The notes: generated by a model from the sequence alone, not told the origin. A DNA stretch of 64,000 bases from Algoriphagus winogradskyi (GCF_900182815.1 NZ_FXUA01000008.1:1-64000); one strand, 5' to 3'. Shown: positions 1-10,124, counted from the stretch's first letter. Program-made: numbers and translations.

Positions 1-3000
1 TTCACGCTTTCTGCTACCAGCAGCACGGTGACCAATCCTGTATTCAGATTCTACACCAGTCAGGATCTGACCACTGAGATCACGGATCTGACTGTCAGCC
101 CTGCGGCAACGACGACTTATTATGTAACCGTTTCAGGTGATGGAGTCTGTGAAAACGCTCCTGGCGATGCAGTGGAAGTTACGGTGACTGTGAATATCAC
201 AGAGGCACCTATTACCAACAATCCAAATCAAAGCTTCTGTACTACTGATAATGCTACATTGAGCTCGATTGAAATTGAAGGTGAAGGAATACTTTGGTAT
301 GCCACGGAAAACAGTATTTCTCCATTGGATCCAACCATTCCTTTGGCAGATGGGGCAACTTATTTTGCTTCCCAAACTGATCCAACTACCAATTGTGAAA
401 GTGTATTGAGAACTCCGGTAATGGTCTTCTTAACAGATTGTAATACTGGTGATGGATTAACTATACAGAAATTTGCAGAGAATGAGATAGTTTATGCAGG
501 AGATACATTCACCTACACCATCTCAATTACTAACACTAATAATACTGAAATAACTGATGTAACGATAACAGATGAATTGGATGCGAGATTAATGTATGTT
601 GCTTCCAGTAATTCTGGTCAATTTGGAGCAGGGGTAGTTACTTGGACCATTCCTACGATTGCTGCAAATTCGATAGTTGATATTACTTTGTGGGTATCTA
701 CTGCATCAAATCTTGCTTCCGGAACTCAAATCTCCAACGTAGCGATAGTATCGAGCCCTGATGATCCGGATTCACCTAAAGAATCTGATCCTGAAGTAGT
801 GACTGTAGAAAAAGACGTGGACTTGATCATCACCAAGACTGCAAGTGCTGCAACAGTTCTTGCGGGAGGTGAATTCAGCTACACGATTTCTGTAATGAAT
901 TCCGGTCAAAGTGATGCTACTGATCTTACGATCACCGATGCCTTGGCAACTGGCCTGAGCTTTATCTCAGCTGATAACAGCGGAGTGAACAATGCAGGAA
1001 CAATCACTTGGACAATTCCAACTTTGGCAGCAGGAGCAAGCATCGACTTGACACTGACTGTGAAGGTGGATGCTGATGTTGACGCGGGAACTCAAATCTC
1101 CAACGTAGCGATAGTCACCAGTCCAGACGATCCGGATTCACCTAAAGAATCTGATCCTGAAGTAGTGACGGTAGAGAAAGACGTTGACTTGATGATCACC
1201 AAGACTGCAAGTGCTTCCACAGTTCTTGCGGGAGGTGAATTCAGCTACACGATTTCTGTAATGAATTCCGGTCAAAGTGATGCGACTGATCTGACGATCA
1301 CTGATGCATTGGCAACTGGCTTGAGCTTTATCTCAGCTGATAACAGCGGAGTGAACAATGCAGGAACAATCACTTGGACAATTCCAACGTTGGCAGCAGG
1401 AGCAAGCATCGACTTGACACTGACTGTGATGGTGGATGCTGATGTTGACGCGGGAACTCAAATCTCCAACGTAGCGATAGTCTCCAGTCCAGATGATCCG
1501 GATTCTCCGAAGGAATCTGATCCTGAAGTAGTAACTGTAGAAAAAGACGTGGACTTGATGATCACCAAGACTGCAAGTGCTGCAACAGTTCTTGCGGGAG
1601 GTGAATTCAGCTACACGATTTCTGTAATGAATTCCGGTCAAAGTGATGCTACTGATCTTACGATCACCGATGCATTGGCAACTGGCCTGAGCTTTATCTC
1701 AGCTGATAACAGCGGAGTGAACAATGCAGGAACAATCACTTGGACGGTTCCAACTTTGGCAGCAGGAGCGAGCATTGAGCTGATGCTGACTGTAATTGTG
1801 GATGCGGATGTCTCAAATGGTACTCAAATCTCCAACGTAGCGATAGTCTCCAGTCCAGATGATCCGGATTCACCGAAAGAATCTGATCCTGAAGTAGTGA
1901 CTGTAGAGAATAATGGAAGTTTAGTGATTATTAAAAATGCAGACGTTGAATCTGTTCTTCCAGGAGGTGATATTGTCTATACCATAGCTATCTCCAATAC
2001 CGGTAACGCCCAGGTCACCTCTGTTCTGGTGACTGATGAATTACCAGAAGGTGTAAGCTTTATTTCTGCATCAAATGGTGGTTCAGTCGAAAATGGAGTA
2101 GTCACATGGACCATTCCTACACTAGCTAGCGGAGAAACAATTAAGGTTGAGATAGTAGTGATGGCCGCTGGAAACCTTTCTCCAGGAACCTTAATTTCTA
2201 ACACAGCAAAAGTTAGTAGTCCGGATGTGCCTGAATCTCCTATAGAGTCAGATCCTGAAGTGGTAAGAGTGAGAAGTGATTTCAATTTGGTAATCAATAA
2301 AGTAGCAAATCAGAATACAGCACTAGCGGGATCTGATCTGACTTACACAATCACTGTAACAAATACTGGAGAAAGTATTTCGCCTATGTACATGGTAACA
2401 GATATGCTACATGAAGGACTAAATTTCAATAGTGCAAGTAATGGTGGCTTTGTGGAGAATGGTGAAGTAATATGGATGATGCCACCTTTGGAAGCTGGTG
2501 CGCTGGTGGAGCTAACTCTCACCGTGGAAATCGATGAAAGCCTGCCTGCTGGCACTGATATCGAAAACGTAGCAATATTCTGGCTTAGAAATGTTAGAGA
2601 AAATCCAGGACCTTCTCAGCCAGCAGTAGTGAGAGTAACTAGGGATGAAAATGTATCAATTTCGAAAGTATCCTCCAAAGACAAAGTAGTTCCTGGTGAG
2701 GAGTTTACTTACACTATTACGGTTTCGAATTCTGGTCAAAACAGCTTGTCTGGTTTGGTCATCAGGGATACTTTGGAAAATGACCTAAGTTTTGTTAGTG
2801 CCTCTCAAGGTGGTACAGCGAATGGTCAATTGGTAACATGGAGCATACCTGAATTGGCTGGTGGGTCATCGATTTCTTTGGAACTCAAAGTGACACTAAG
2901 TGAAGATGCCACAATAGGCAGTGAAATAGCGAACACAGCCTATGCAGTTCCGGAAGGCGATCCTGATAATCCAATCCCATCTGATCCTGAAGTTATAGAA

Positions 3001-4374
3001 GTAGGGGATCCTCAATCCTTTACGATTGTGAAAACTCCAAATGTGACTGAAGCTTATATTGGTGATGAAGTAAATTATACCATTACGGTAACCAACACTT
3101 CAGACATTACCCAAGAGCAGGTAACTGTCATAGATGAATTACCACAAGGCTTGACTTTCAGTAGTTCTAACATGGAAAGTGAAGTTGAAAATGGTACTGT
3201 GACATGGATGATCCCATCCTTGGCTTCCGGGGAAAGTATAGACCTTCTATTAACCACCACTGTGAATGATGGAGCAATCCCGAATGAGGTGATATTTAAC
3301 ATCGCTGTGGTAGACTCTGAAACATCTGTTGGTGATCCTGTTGAATCTGATCCAGGGGATGGTGTCTTAGTAATTGAAGATGAGGAAAAACAGACATCGA
3401 TATCGGTTATTAAGTGGACCGATGTACAGACTGTTATAGTAGGGCAAATGATCGATTATACAATTCTAATTGAGAATACAGGAGATGTAATGGCTTATGA
3501 TCTATTGGTTGTGGATTCTCTACCTGCAGGTACCATGGCAATGGAAGTTAGTCCAGAGGGTGAGATTTCTGATAATGCAGTGGTTTGGATGATGGACTCA
3601 CTTGAAGCTGGAGCATCTATTGAAGTGAAAATAAAGTTGATGACGATGGAAGATAAAGGGCCAATTAGTAATTGGGTGTTTATATCTGGCAGAAACTTCC
3701 CTGATGTATCATTTGGAACTGACCCTATGGTTATTACTAACCAAGTGGACCTAATCTTAGATAAAGAAGTTTCAGGAAGTCTGATTCAGCTAAACTCAAT
3801 CTTTGAATACAAAATCACGCTGACAAATAATTCTGACAATGTAGGAAATGAGGTAGTTGTAACTGACGTTTTAGCGCCTTCTGTAGAATACATAGGTGCT
3901 GACGTTTCATCTGGTACCGTTTCCTTCAACTTGGAAAATAGGACCCTGACATGGAGCATATTGTCTATAGATCCTCAGGCTGTGGAAACAATAACCATAC
4001 GTGTAAAAGCGATAGCTGAAGGAACGGTTTCAAATACAGCAACAGCTGTTTCGACAGATGATGAATTGGAGCCAACTGATAACTCGGACACTGTATCTCA
4101 TGAGCAGATAGAATTTGAGATTCCAAATGTCTTTACGCCTAACGGTGATGGAATCAATGACGCTTGGGTGATCAAAGGTCTGCAAGAGTTCTTCCAGCAA
4201 AATGAACTTCTGATAGTCAACCGATGGGGTGTAGAAGTTTACAGAATGGACAACTATCAAAATGACTGGGACGGAGATAACCTGAATGGTGGTACCTACT
4301 TCTACCAATTCCAATTAACAGACAGTCAGGGTGTAAGTCATACAATGACAGGTTACGTAACTATAATTAAGTAA
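1..4374 (+). CDS. DUF11-repeat surface protein with gliding-motility C-terminal domain (5' partial)
   Basis: The frame is open from base 1, so the true start lies upstream; at least 1,457 residues are present. After an Ig-like N-terminal stretch come about nine DUF11-type (TIGR01451-like) beta-sandwich repeats of roughly 115-125 residues, each with a core like 'FTYTISITNTN' and 'VTWTIPTLA'. Three of them (bases 814-1911) are almost identical. The last 90 residues form the gliding-motility-associated C-terminal domain ('NVFTPNGDGINDAW', 'NRWGVEVY', 'WDGDNLNGGTYFYQF'), which in this phylum directs export through the type IX secretion system and surface attachment. The PorP/SprF gene follows after 5 bases, a typical pairing. 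It probably acts as a large surface adhesin or structural protein; the ligand is unknown. Confidence 0.93.
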   Translation, partial: FTLSATSSTVTNPVFRFYTSQDLTTEITDLTVSPAATTTYYVTVSGDGVCENAPGDAVEVTVTVNITEAPITNNPNQSFCTTDNATLSSIEIEGEGILWYATENSISPLDPTIPLADGATYFASQTDPTTNCESVLRTPVMVFLTDCNTGDGLTIQKFAENEIVYAGDTFTYTISITNTNNTEITDVTITDELDARLMYVASSNSGQFGAGVVTWTIPTIAANSIVDITLWVSTASNLASGTQISNVAIVSSPDDPDSPKESDPEVVTVEKDVDLIITKTASAATVLAGGEFSYTISVMNSGQSDATDLTITDALATGLSFISADNSGVNNAGTITWTIPTLAAGASIDLTLTVKVDADVDAGTQISNVAIVTSPDDPDSPKESDPEVVTVEKDVDLMITKTASASTVLAGGEFSYTISVMNSGQSDATDLTITDALATGLSFISADNSGVNNAGTITWTIPTLAAGASIDLTLTVMVDADVDAGTQISNVAIVSSPDDPDSPKESDPEVVTVEKDVDLMITKTASAATVLAGGEFSYTISVMNSGQSDATDLTITDALATGLSFISADNSGVNNAGTITWTVPTLAAGASIELMLTVIVDADVSNGTQISNVAIVSSPDDPDSPKESDPEVVTVENNGSLVIIKNADVESVLPGGDIVYTIAISNTGNAQVTSVLVTDELPEGVSFISASNGGSVENGVVTWTIPTLASGETIKVEIVVMAAGNLSPGTLISNTAKVSSPDVPESPIESDPEVVRVRSDFNLVINKVANQNTALAGSDLTYTITVTNTGESISPMYMVTDMLHEGLNFNSASNGGFVENGEVIWMMPPLEAGALVELTLTVEIDESLPAGTDIENVAIFWLRNVRENPGPSQPAVVRVTRDENVSISKVSSKDKVVPGEEFTYTITVSNSGQNSLSGLVIRDTLENDLSFVSASQGGTANGQLVTWSIPELAGGSSISLELKVTLSEDATIGSEIANTAYAVPEGDPDNPIPSDPEVIEVGDPQSFTIVKTPNVTEAYIGDEVNYTITVTNTSDITQEQVTVIDELPQGLTFSSSNMESEVENGTVTWMIPSLASGESIDLLLTTTVNDGAIPNEVIFNIAVVDSETSVGDPVESDPGDGVLVIEDEEKQTSISVIKWTDVQTVIVGQMIDYTILIENTGDVMAYDLLVVDSLPAGTMAMEVSPEGEISDNAVVWMMDSLEAGASIEVKIKLMTMEDKGPISNWVFISGRNFPDVSFGTDPMVITNQVDLILDKEVSGSLIQLNSIFEYKITLTNNSDNVGNEVVVTDVLAPSVEYIGADVSSGTVSFNLENRTLTWSILSIDPQAVETITIRVKAIAEGTVSNTATAVSTDDELEPTDNSDTVSHEQIEFEIPNVFTPNGDGINDAWVIKGLQEFFQQNELLIVNRWGVEVYRMDNYQNDWDGDNLNGGTYFYQFQLTDSQGVSHTMTGYVTIIK
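814..1911 (+). repeat. Three tandem 366-bp coding repeats
   Basis: Units at 814-1179, 1180-1545 and 1546-1911 each encode 122 residues beginning 'VDL(I/M)ITKTASA'. They differ at only a few positions, whereas flanking repeats of the same fold are strongly diverged. Unit boundaries were set by the recurring 'gacgt(g/t)gacttgat' start. This indicates recent in-frame tandem duplication inside the surface-protein gene. Confidence 0.95.
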
Positions 4375-4379
4375 GCAAG

Positions 4380-5351
4380 ATGAAACTATTTAAGGTAATT
4401 ACTCTGATCGCTGGATGCATTCTTCTGTCCCTTAGCCATAGCTTTGGGCAGCAGGTGCCTCAGTACAGCCAATACATTTTTAATCCTGTTTTTATTAATC
4501 CTGCTTATGCAGGTTACAAACAGCAATTGTATCTGCAATCTTATTATAGAAAGCAATGGACAGGTGTCACGGGAAGTCCCGAAACCTTCGCCGTTGCTGG
4601 GGATACTTACTTAGCAGATTCTCAATTAGGGGTTGGCGGGCAATTCCTCACTGATAAGTTGGGCGCTCAAAGGACAGTATCAGCCTATGGTAATTTGGCT
4701 TACCATCTGAGGCTGAGTGATACTAAGTTTTTGAGTTTTGGCGTAGGAGCTGGTGTAGTCAATTCCCAGCTGGATGGATCCATGTTGAACCCTGATATGG
4801 ATAATGATCCTTCCATTCCATTGAGTAGGGAAAGAATTACGTATCCAGACCTAAAACTTGGCTTATTTCTCTATGATGAGTCATATTATATAGGTGTAGC
4901 TGCCGACCAGATGCTTTCATCAGTTGTGGATTTTGACAAAGGTGATGTGATGGTTCAGCCTAAGCCACACTTGTACTTGACCGGAGGATATCACTTTGAT
5001 ATAAATTATAACTTATCATTTGTGCCTTCGATAATGTACATGGACGATTTTAAGGCACCTGCTCGATTGGATGCCAATGCTGCCTTGATTATAAATGATG
5101 CGGTATGGCTGGGTGCTGGCTATAGGTTCGGGATTGATATGCCTGGAAGAGAAATTCAGGAAGGTCTGCAAAAGTCCACTGCTTTGATTGGTATGGTACA
5201 GGTGCAGATCCGGGAAAGTTTACGCTTGGGGTATGCTTATGACCATACGATTTCCGGATTTTCTGTAGGTAGTTTTTCTACCCACGATATTTCAATTGCT
5301 TTCTTATTCCCTCCTAAGCGTGTACGCTTGGTTTCTCCAAGATTCTTTTAA
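4380..5351 (+). CDS. PorP/SprF family type IX secretion outer-membrane protein
   Basis: 323 residues with a Sec signal peptide (hydrophobic residues 4-20, 'SHSFGQ' cleavage region). The mature start 'VPQYSQYIFNPVFINPAYAG' is the hallmark of the PorP/SprF family, followed by a predicted beta-barrel with alternating Gly/aromatic strands ('LSFGVGAGVV', 'LTGGYHF', 'WLGAGYRFGI'). Family members sit in the outer membrane and assist export or anchoring of a partner protein carrying a gliding-type C-terminal domain. The gene lies 5 bases after that partner and 14 bases before the OmpA-family gene, so the three are very likely one operon. It is probably a paralogue dedicated to this partner rather than the core secretion component. 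Confidence 0.93.
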   Translation: MKLFKVITLIAGCILLSLSHSFGQQVPQYSQYIFNPVFINPAYAGYKQQLYLQSYYRKQWTGVTGSPETFAVAGDTYLADSQLGVGGQFLTDKLGAQRTVSAYGNLAYHLRLSDTKFLSFGVGAGVVNSQLDGSMLNPDMDNDPSIPLSRERITYPDLKLGLFLYDESYYIGVAADQMLSSVVDFDKGDVMVQPKPHLYLTGGYHFDINYNLSFVPSIMYMDDFKAPARLDANAALIINDAVWLGAGYRFGIDMPGREIQEGLQKSTALIGMVQVQIRESLRLGYAYDHTISGFSVGSFSTHDISIAFLFPPKRVRLVSPRFF

Positions 5352-5365
5352 TTAACCCTATTCTG

Positions 5366-7321
5366 ATGAACAAAGTCATTTACATATTCTGTTTCCTGAT
5401 TTTATGTTTTGTGAGTTGTAAACCAGCTGCTTATAAAAGTTATCTGGAGGGGAAAAAGCAGGCGGAAAATCTAAACTATTCCGTGGGAATTGATAAGTAT
5501 TTGGAAAGTTGGAATAGATCACCCTTGCCTGAGACAGCCCGGGGGTTGGCTCAGGCTTATTTTAAAACTAGGGATTTCGAACAAGCTGAAGAGTGGTACA
5601 CTAGACTAGACAGGGATGATGAACTTGAAACTGAGGATTTAAAGCCTTATGCCGAGTCATTAATTGCAAATTCCAAGTATACTGAGGCTGCAGATGTGTT
5701 GGCGAAACTTGACCCATCTAAAAGTAGGTCAGACTTGGAGTTGATTTGGAAAACTGCACTAGGAGGTAAATCCTTCCTAAATAAGTCCTCCGAGGCTGCA
5801 GTTGTGCCAATTTCTAATGCAAATTCACCCTTTTCAGAGTTTGGCCCTATGATTACTGGAAACTCAGTACTTCATTTTACTTCTGATAGATTGATTTCAA
5901 AGAAAGCCAGAGTTGATCCAAATAATGCGTTGAAAAGCGATGTGTATGGTTGGACTGGAAATGGCTTTTTGAAAATGTATGAGTTGGACTGGGATGATGA
6001 GGAGAATTCAGCTCTAGGAGATCCAAAGCAGACCGAGAACCTTGAAAGTGATTTGCATGTGGGGCCTATGTATGAGGTAGGAGAAAATTTATTTCTGACG
6101 TTAACCCAAGCACAAAAATTCAAAAAATCTGATTCCGGAACTGCTAGGAACTACACCTTATTTCCTGAGTTATATTTCGCCCTGGATACGGGAGATGTGA
6201 CTTTGGATTCCTTTACTCCGTTTTCATTTAATGATCCTTTCTCATATTCTGTCTCTGATCCTTTTTATGATCCGTCTCAGTCCAGATTGTATTTTTCCTC
6301 TGATATGCCTGGGGGCAGAGGAAAAGCTGATTTATACTACACTGAGTGGGATAATGGAGTATGGCTCAGACCAGTGAACCTTGGTTCTGTAATCAATACC
6401 AATGGAGATGAGAGAACCCCTTTTGTTGATCATAATGGGGTGTTATACTTTTCTAGCTCTGGACATGCAGGCCTCGGTGGATTAGATGTTTTTAAAGCTG
6501 CCTTTGTAAATGGTGATTACGCTGAGCCCGAGAATCTAGGAAGTCCTATCAATTCAAACCGGGATGATTTTGGATTATCGCTGGTGCTAGGGAATGATAA
6601 TAAGGCTGTTTTTTCATCTGATAGGGTAGGAGGAAGAGGCTTGGATGATCTTTATTTCGCTGATTTGATTGTGAAAAAGGATTTAGTAATCAAAGGACAG
6701 GTGATCGATAAAGAGAGCGGGATGAATCTCCCCGATGCTGTGGTCTCACTTTATAATGAGCAAGATCATTTAGAGAATACGTATGTGTCTGAGGAAGATG
6801 GGTCCTTTAGGTTTAAAGTCAAGTTCGATCAGACAGTTCATTTGGAAGGGAAAAAGACAGGCTATCTTACTGGAAGCACAGGAGATGTGATGATTCCGGA
6901 GGCTACTGAAATCCAAGATTCCGTCCTCGTAAGAAATATCTATCTAGAGCAAATTCAAGTTGGGAAGACATATACACTTGAAAATATTTATTATGATTTT
7001 GACAAATGGGAAATCCGTGAGGACGCGAAGCCAGAGCTGAACAAGCTGATAAAAATTCTCAAAGAAAACCCAACTATAAAGATTGAATTGTATTCGCACA
7101 CAGATTCTAGAGGAACAAGCGCTTATAATCTTAAGCTATCAGACAATAGAGCTAAGGCTGCTATAGCGTACTTAATAGAATCAGGAATTGATTCGAGCAG
7201 GCTTACAGCTATTGGATTTGGCGAGGAAAAACTCCTTAATTCTTGTAGTGACAATGTAACATGTACAGATGAGCAGCATCAAGAAAACAGAAGGACTGAG
7301 TTTAAAATAATTGAATATTGA
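5366..7321 (+). CDS. OmpA-family lipoprotein with PD40 propeller repeats
   Basis: 651 residues. A lipoprotein signal with lipobox Cys at residue 19 ('LCFVSCKP') leads into TPR-like helices (about 30-115), a WD40-like/PD40 beta-propeller (about 150-430; 'FTSDR', 'FSSDMPGGRGKADLYY', 'FSSDRVGGRGLDDLYF'), a carboxypeptidase-regulatory-like beta-sandwich (about 440-515) and a C-terminal OmpA peptidoglycan-binding domain (about 535-651; 'YYDFDKWEI', 'HTDSRGTSAYN', 'LSDNRAKA'). The domain order matches the OmpA partner commonly found after PorP/SprF genes and related to PorE. It probably tethers the outer-membrane export site to peptidoglycan. It is the last gene of the trio; a terminator follows. 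Confidence 0.93.
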   Translation: MNKVIYIFCFLILCFVSCKPAAYKSYLEGKKQAENLNYSVGIDKYLESWNRSPLPETARGLAQAYFKTRDFEQAEEWYTRLDRDDELETEDLKPYAESLIANSKYTEAADVLAKLDPSKSRSDLELIWKTALGGKSFLNKSSEAAVVPISNANSPFSEFGPMITGNSVLHFTSDRLISKKARVDPNNALKSDVYGWTGNGFLKMYELDWDDEENSALGDPKQTENLESDLHVGPMYEVGENLFLTLTQAQKFKKSDSGTARNYTLFPELYFALDTGDVTLDSFTPFSFNDPFSYSVSDPFYDPSQSRLYFSSDMPGGRGKADLYYTEWDNGVWLRPVNLGSVINTNGDERTPFVDHNGVLYFSSSGHAGLGGLDVFKAAFVNGDYAEPENLGSPINSNRDDFGLSLVLGNDNKAVFSSDRVGGRGLDDLYFADLIVKKDLVIKGQVIDKESGMNLPDAVVSLYNEQDHLENTYVSEEDGSFRFKVKFDQTVHLEGKKTGYLTGSTGDVMIPEATEIQDSVLVRNIYLEQIQVGKTYTLENIYYDFDKWEIREDAKPELNKLIKILKENPTIKIELYSHTDSRGTSAYNLKLSDNRAKAAIAYLIESGIDSSRLTAIGFGEEKLLNSCSDNVTCTDEQHQENRRTEFKIIEY

Positions 7322-7399
7322 TGAGGAAGAATTATAGGCTGGTTTAGTAAAAGTACTTATTGGGTAGTTGTAAATAGAATGATTTTATTACCAAAAAAA

Positions 7400-7429
7400 G
7401 TCAGTTAGTATTAGCTGACCTTTTTTTTG
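7400..7429 (+). terminator. Rho-independent terminator after the PorP/OmpA operon
   Basis: An 8-bp stem (GTCAGTTA / TTAGCTGAC, one G-T pair) with a GTAT loop is followed by eight T residues. It lies 80 bases after the OmpA-family stop codon. Confidence 0.85.
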
Positions 7430-7487
7430 TTTTCGAAAATGCTGAGATCCAATTCGCTGGAAAGGCATTCAGATAAGAACCTGGACC

Positions 7488-7958
7488 CTAGTTTAAAAGA
7501 TTCTTTCTAGAATCATTTTCAAACCATCCTTCCTTTTGAGTCTGAATGGAAACAGTTTTAATGCTCTCATTGTCCATAAGTGGTTCTTTACAGATAGCAT
7601 AATGAAATTTGGTGATCGTATCAACGAGATTAGATTCTACATTTCCATTGTCACCAAAGAATTTGTTTTCTACTAGATAGGAGATAAATGAGGAATCACA
7701 ATCCTTCTTAAAAACTACGAAAGCCGTACCTCGTTTACTTTTGAATTGGGAAATTGTTTCAGAAATAAATTTTTTTAAAACTTTCAGAACATTGTTCAAA
7801 TCTCCTTCAATCAAAGGCAATGAATTGTCGAGCGAAAATTCTAATTCGTATTTTTCTAAATCGCGTAAAATGGAGATTAACTGTTCGTAACTGTCAATAA
7901 AGTCCACTCCAGATCCCAATTTGGGATAGGATAGTTGAAAATCTTGAGGGTATTTCAT
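7488..7958 (-). CDS. Hypothetical protein, 156 residues
   Basis: I do not recognise this protein. It has no signal peptide or membrane segment, and is Lys/Asn/Asp/Ser-rich with a mixed alpha/beta pattern ('YEQLISILRDLEKYELEF', 'GTAFVVFKKDCD'). The base composition is more AT-rich than its neighbours, which could mean horizontal acquisition or weak constraint. It is convergent with the OmpA operon, stands alone, and has about 715 bases of non-coding sequence before its start. The ATG at 7958 is the only reasonable start. A degenerate signalling domain is possible but not supported by any motif. Confidence 0.6.
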   Translation of the reverse strand: MKYPQDFQLSYPKLGSGVDFIDSYEQLISILRDLEKYELEFSLDNSLPLIEGDLNNVLKVLKKFISETISQFKSKRGTAFVVFKKDCDSSFISYLVENKFFGDNGNVESNLVDTITKFHYAICKEPLMDNESIKTVSIQTQKEGWFENDSRKNLLN

Positions 7959-8673
7959 TAGTTAAAATTTGCGAGCAATTGCAAAATTTGGGTGATTAAG
8001 CTTTTACTCTTCATAATGAGATGTTAAAAGTCCAACACCCCTTTTTAGGTTAGGTTTAAATTGTCTTTTAGTATGAATTTGCTGTCAATGCTTGTGACGT
8101 ATTTTTAAGAATTAATAGGCCAATATGCTAACGACTTTGTTTATTCGATCTACAGTGTGTTCTACGCTCAAACTTCAGGCCTGTGTTCTAGGGAATTTGA
8201 AATTAATATAAGTATCTGTAAATCAGTGGTTAAAATATTAATCGGATTTAGTCGGATTGAATTATCAGTATTTTGTTCTTGTAAATGTCTCAATTCGGGG
8301 AATTTATTTACGATTTCTTTTGGGCATAGATAGCTGATTCCCTCTTTCTGCTAAAGGGAATTTGCTTGGGATAACTCAAGTATTTACGAGTTGAAACATG
8401 AGTTTAGATTTTAGAAATAGATAAATAATTTGAAAAAACTGGTTGGGATAGCAAATGTGGATGTTACTGATCAATTGCTGGATTTTATGCGTTCTAAAGC
8501 GCTATTTTTTTACCCATGAGGAGAGCCTCAAAAAAGAATTGATGCTGTATAGTTGACGGGTAAGTGATAGGTCATTATAGATTTTTGTATTGAGAATCAA
8601 CTAATTGATTTAGTGCGAGCTGCTGAAAATGAGTGGGGGGACTTTTGTCATAAAAAAAATCTATGAGGACAAC
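7959..8673. other. Long intergenic region without a convincing gene
   Basis: About 715 AT-rich bases separate two divergent genes. The only notable frame is a TTG-initiated 29-codon stretch at 8430-8519 (+) beginning 'KKLVGIANVDVTDQLL', which looks coding-like but ends at once and may be a gene remnant. No hairpin terminator, tRNA or repeat was seen. The promoter motif at 8674 begins immediately after. Confidence 0.5.
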
Positions 8674-8702
8674 GAGGGATCGATAAGGAATCCGCGTCTA
8701 TA
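8674..8702 (+). promoter_or_regulatory. Putative ECF-sigma promoter upstream of the YHYH operon
   Basis: GAGGGAT (8674-8680), 14 bases, then CGTCTATA (8695-8702), 24 bases before the ATG at 8726. The CGTC-containing -10 and the spacing fit ECF sigma promoters in general. The same bipartite sequence with identical spacing recurs at 15561-15589. Assignment to a particular sigma factor is inference. Confidence 0.6.
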
Positions 8703-8725
8703 GTGATAACAAAACAACTATAGCA

Positions 8726-9535
8726 ATGCGACTATTCAAACTTAGCTTTTTCCCTTTATTGCTTGTGGCGGTCACTTGGATCTCCTGTGCCAACGATGGT
8801 GACAATGATTTAGAGCCAGAGGCGACACTGACTGAATTACCCCTAGCTTTCTCCGCATTTGATTCAAGTAATACTACAATCATGCTGGATGGAAATGAGG
8901 TAATCATAGAAACCAATGGATTGCCAAATCACACTTCTCCTTATTGGTCAAGTACAAATGAAAGGAACAATAACGGTCACATTACCCCAGCAGCGGCTAC
9001 TGATCATCCACTTTTTGTCGAGCCTACAGTGACTTCTTTTTTCTTTATGGCTCCAGGCAACATAGATGACTTTAATGGAAGCTATACTTTAAGAGTGCCA
9101 GCAATACCTACCAAATCGTTCTCTAGTACATCCACTGGATTAGGAGCGATAGGTATTGCAGTGAGTGGGTCTGTGATTTATAATGATAAAGAAGGTCCAA
9201 ATGTCCCATTAGACGGAGCTGCCGGTTCCCTTGATTTCAATGGTGCTCACACAGGACCTCAGAGTTACCATTATCATTTAGAACCAGTTTCATTCTCAGA
9301 TGATGATGATAATTTGATAGGAATTATCTCAGATGGCTTTCTTCTTTATGGGAGGAAATGTACGTCTACGGATAGCTACCCAGCCGATCTAGATGCGTCA
9401 GGTGGACATACTTCTATCACTAAGTATAACACCCAGGAAGAATATCACTACCATGTTCAAAATGAATTGTACCTAAATAAGTATTATATCTTATTCCCAG
9501 GCGATTATCAAGGTTCTCCCAATGCAATTAATTAA
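8726..9535 (+). CDS. YHYH domain-containing lipoprotein
   Basis: 269 residues. A lipoprotein signal with Cys at residue 21 ('AVTWISCAND') is followed by an acidic linker and the YHYH domain, with the defining motif at about residue 190 ('QSYHYHLEP') and a second His cluster near 239 ('EYHYHVQ'). The clustered His residues suggest metal binding, but no biochemical role is established for the family. It probably sits in the periplasm or at the outer membrane. It is the first gene of an operon with YwqK-like, SCO and Spy-like genes; its last 14 bases overlap the next start. The putative ECF promoter at 8674 directly precedes it. Company with a copper chaperone makes copper handling plausible. 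Confidence 0.88.
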   Translation: MRLFKLSFFPLLLVAVTWISCANDGDNDLEPEATLTELPLAFSAFDSSNTTIMLDGNEVIIETNGLPNHTSPYWSSTNERNNNGHITPAAATDHPLFVEPTVTSFFFMAPGNIDDFNGSYTLRVPAIPTKSFSSTSTGLGAIGIAVSGSVIYNDKEGPNVPLDGAAGSLDFNGAHTGPQSYHYHLEPVSFSDDDDNLIGIISDGFLLYGRKCTSTDSYPADLDASGGHTSITKYNTQEEYHYHVQNELYLNKYYILFPGDYQGSPNAIN

Positions 9536-10124
9536 TCTATTCTTATTCTTGACGATGCTACTTACCTACCAGCAATTTATGAGCAAAGACGGTAGTTTGG
9601 ATCAAGATTTTCTTGAAGTTGAAGCGCTGGAAGTTCACGAGAATAAGCTAATTCTTCACCCTAATGAAGGTTTGATGTATCTAGGTAAGACACCTTTCTC
9701 TGGAGCTGGAATGAGCTATTATGCTAATGGGGTATTGGCTAAGCGTACAGAATATGTCAATGGAAAGAGAAATGGATTACTTCAGAAATGGTTTGAAGAC
9801 GGCAGTATAGCATTTGAAGCTCATTACAATGACAATAAATTAAATGGTCCGGTAAAATCATGGTGGAGCAATAAAAACCTGCGCTCCTCAGGTAACTTTC
9901 TCGCAGGAAAATCTCATGGACTTCAACAGCAGTGGTATAGTTCGGGGGTCAAGTTTAAAGAAATGAATTTAGTGGATGGAAAAGAGGTGGGTATGCAACG
10001 AGCCTGGAGAGAAAATGGTAAAATCTACGTGAATTATCAGGCGAAGAATGGACGTATTTATGGTCTAAAACGTGCCAATCTTTGCTTCGAATTAGACGAT
10101 GAAACGGTGGTTTACAATGACTAG
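9522..10124 (+). CDS. YwqK/MORN-like repeat protein
   Basis: 200 residues with an N-terminal hydrophobic segment (residues 1-16) that may act as a signal or anchor. The remainder consists of four to five YwqK/MORN-variant repeats ('YYANGVLAKRTEYVNGKRNG', 'WFEDGSIAFEAHYNDNKLNG', 'WWSNKNLRSSGNFLAGKSHG', 'WYSSGVKFKEMNLVDGKEVG'). Databases often call such proteins 'toxin-antitoxin YwqK family antitoxin', but nothing here suggests a toxin pair. The start overlaps the YHYH gene by 14 bases and the stop overlaps the SCO start, so the three are translationally coupled. Its role is unknown; a cell-envelope location is inferred from its partners. Confidence 0.8.
   Translation: MQLINLFLFLTMLLTYQQFMSKDGSLDQDFLEVEALEVHENKLILHPNEGLMYLGKTPFSGAGMSYYANGVLAKRTEYVNGKRNGLLQKWFEDGSIAFEAHYNDNKLNGPVKSWWSNKNLRSSGNFLAGKSHGLQQQWYSSGVKFKEMNLVDGKEVGMQRAWRENGKIYVNYQAKNGRIYGLKRANLCFELDDETVVYND

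Noticed and set aside
9522..10124. YwqK label read as half of a toxin-antitoxin pair
   Set aside because: No toxin gene is present and the repeats are ordinary YwqK/MORN-like; the neighbours are envelope genes.
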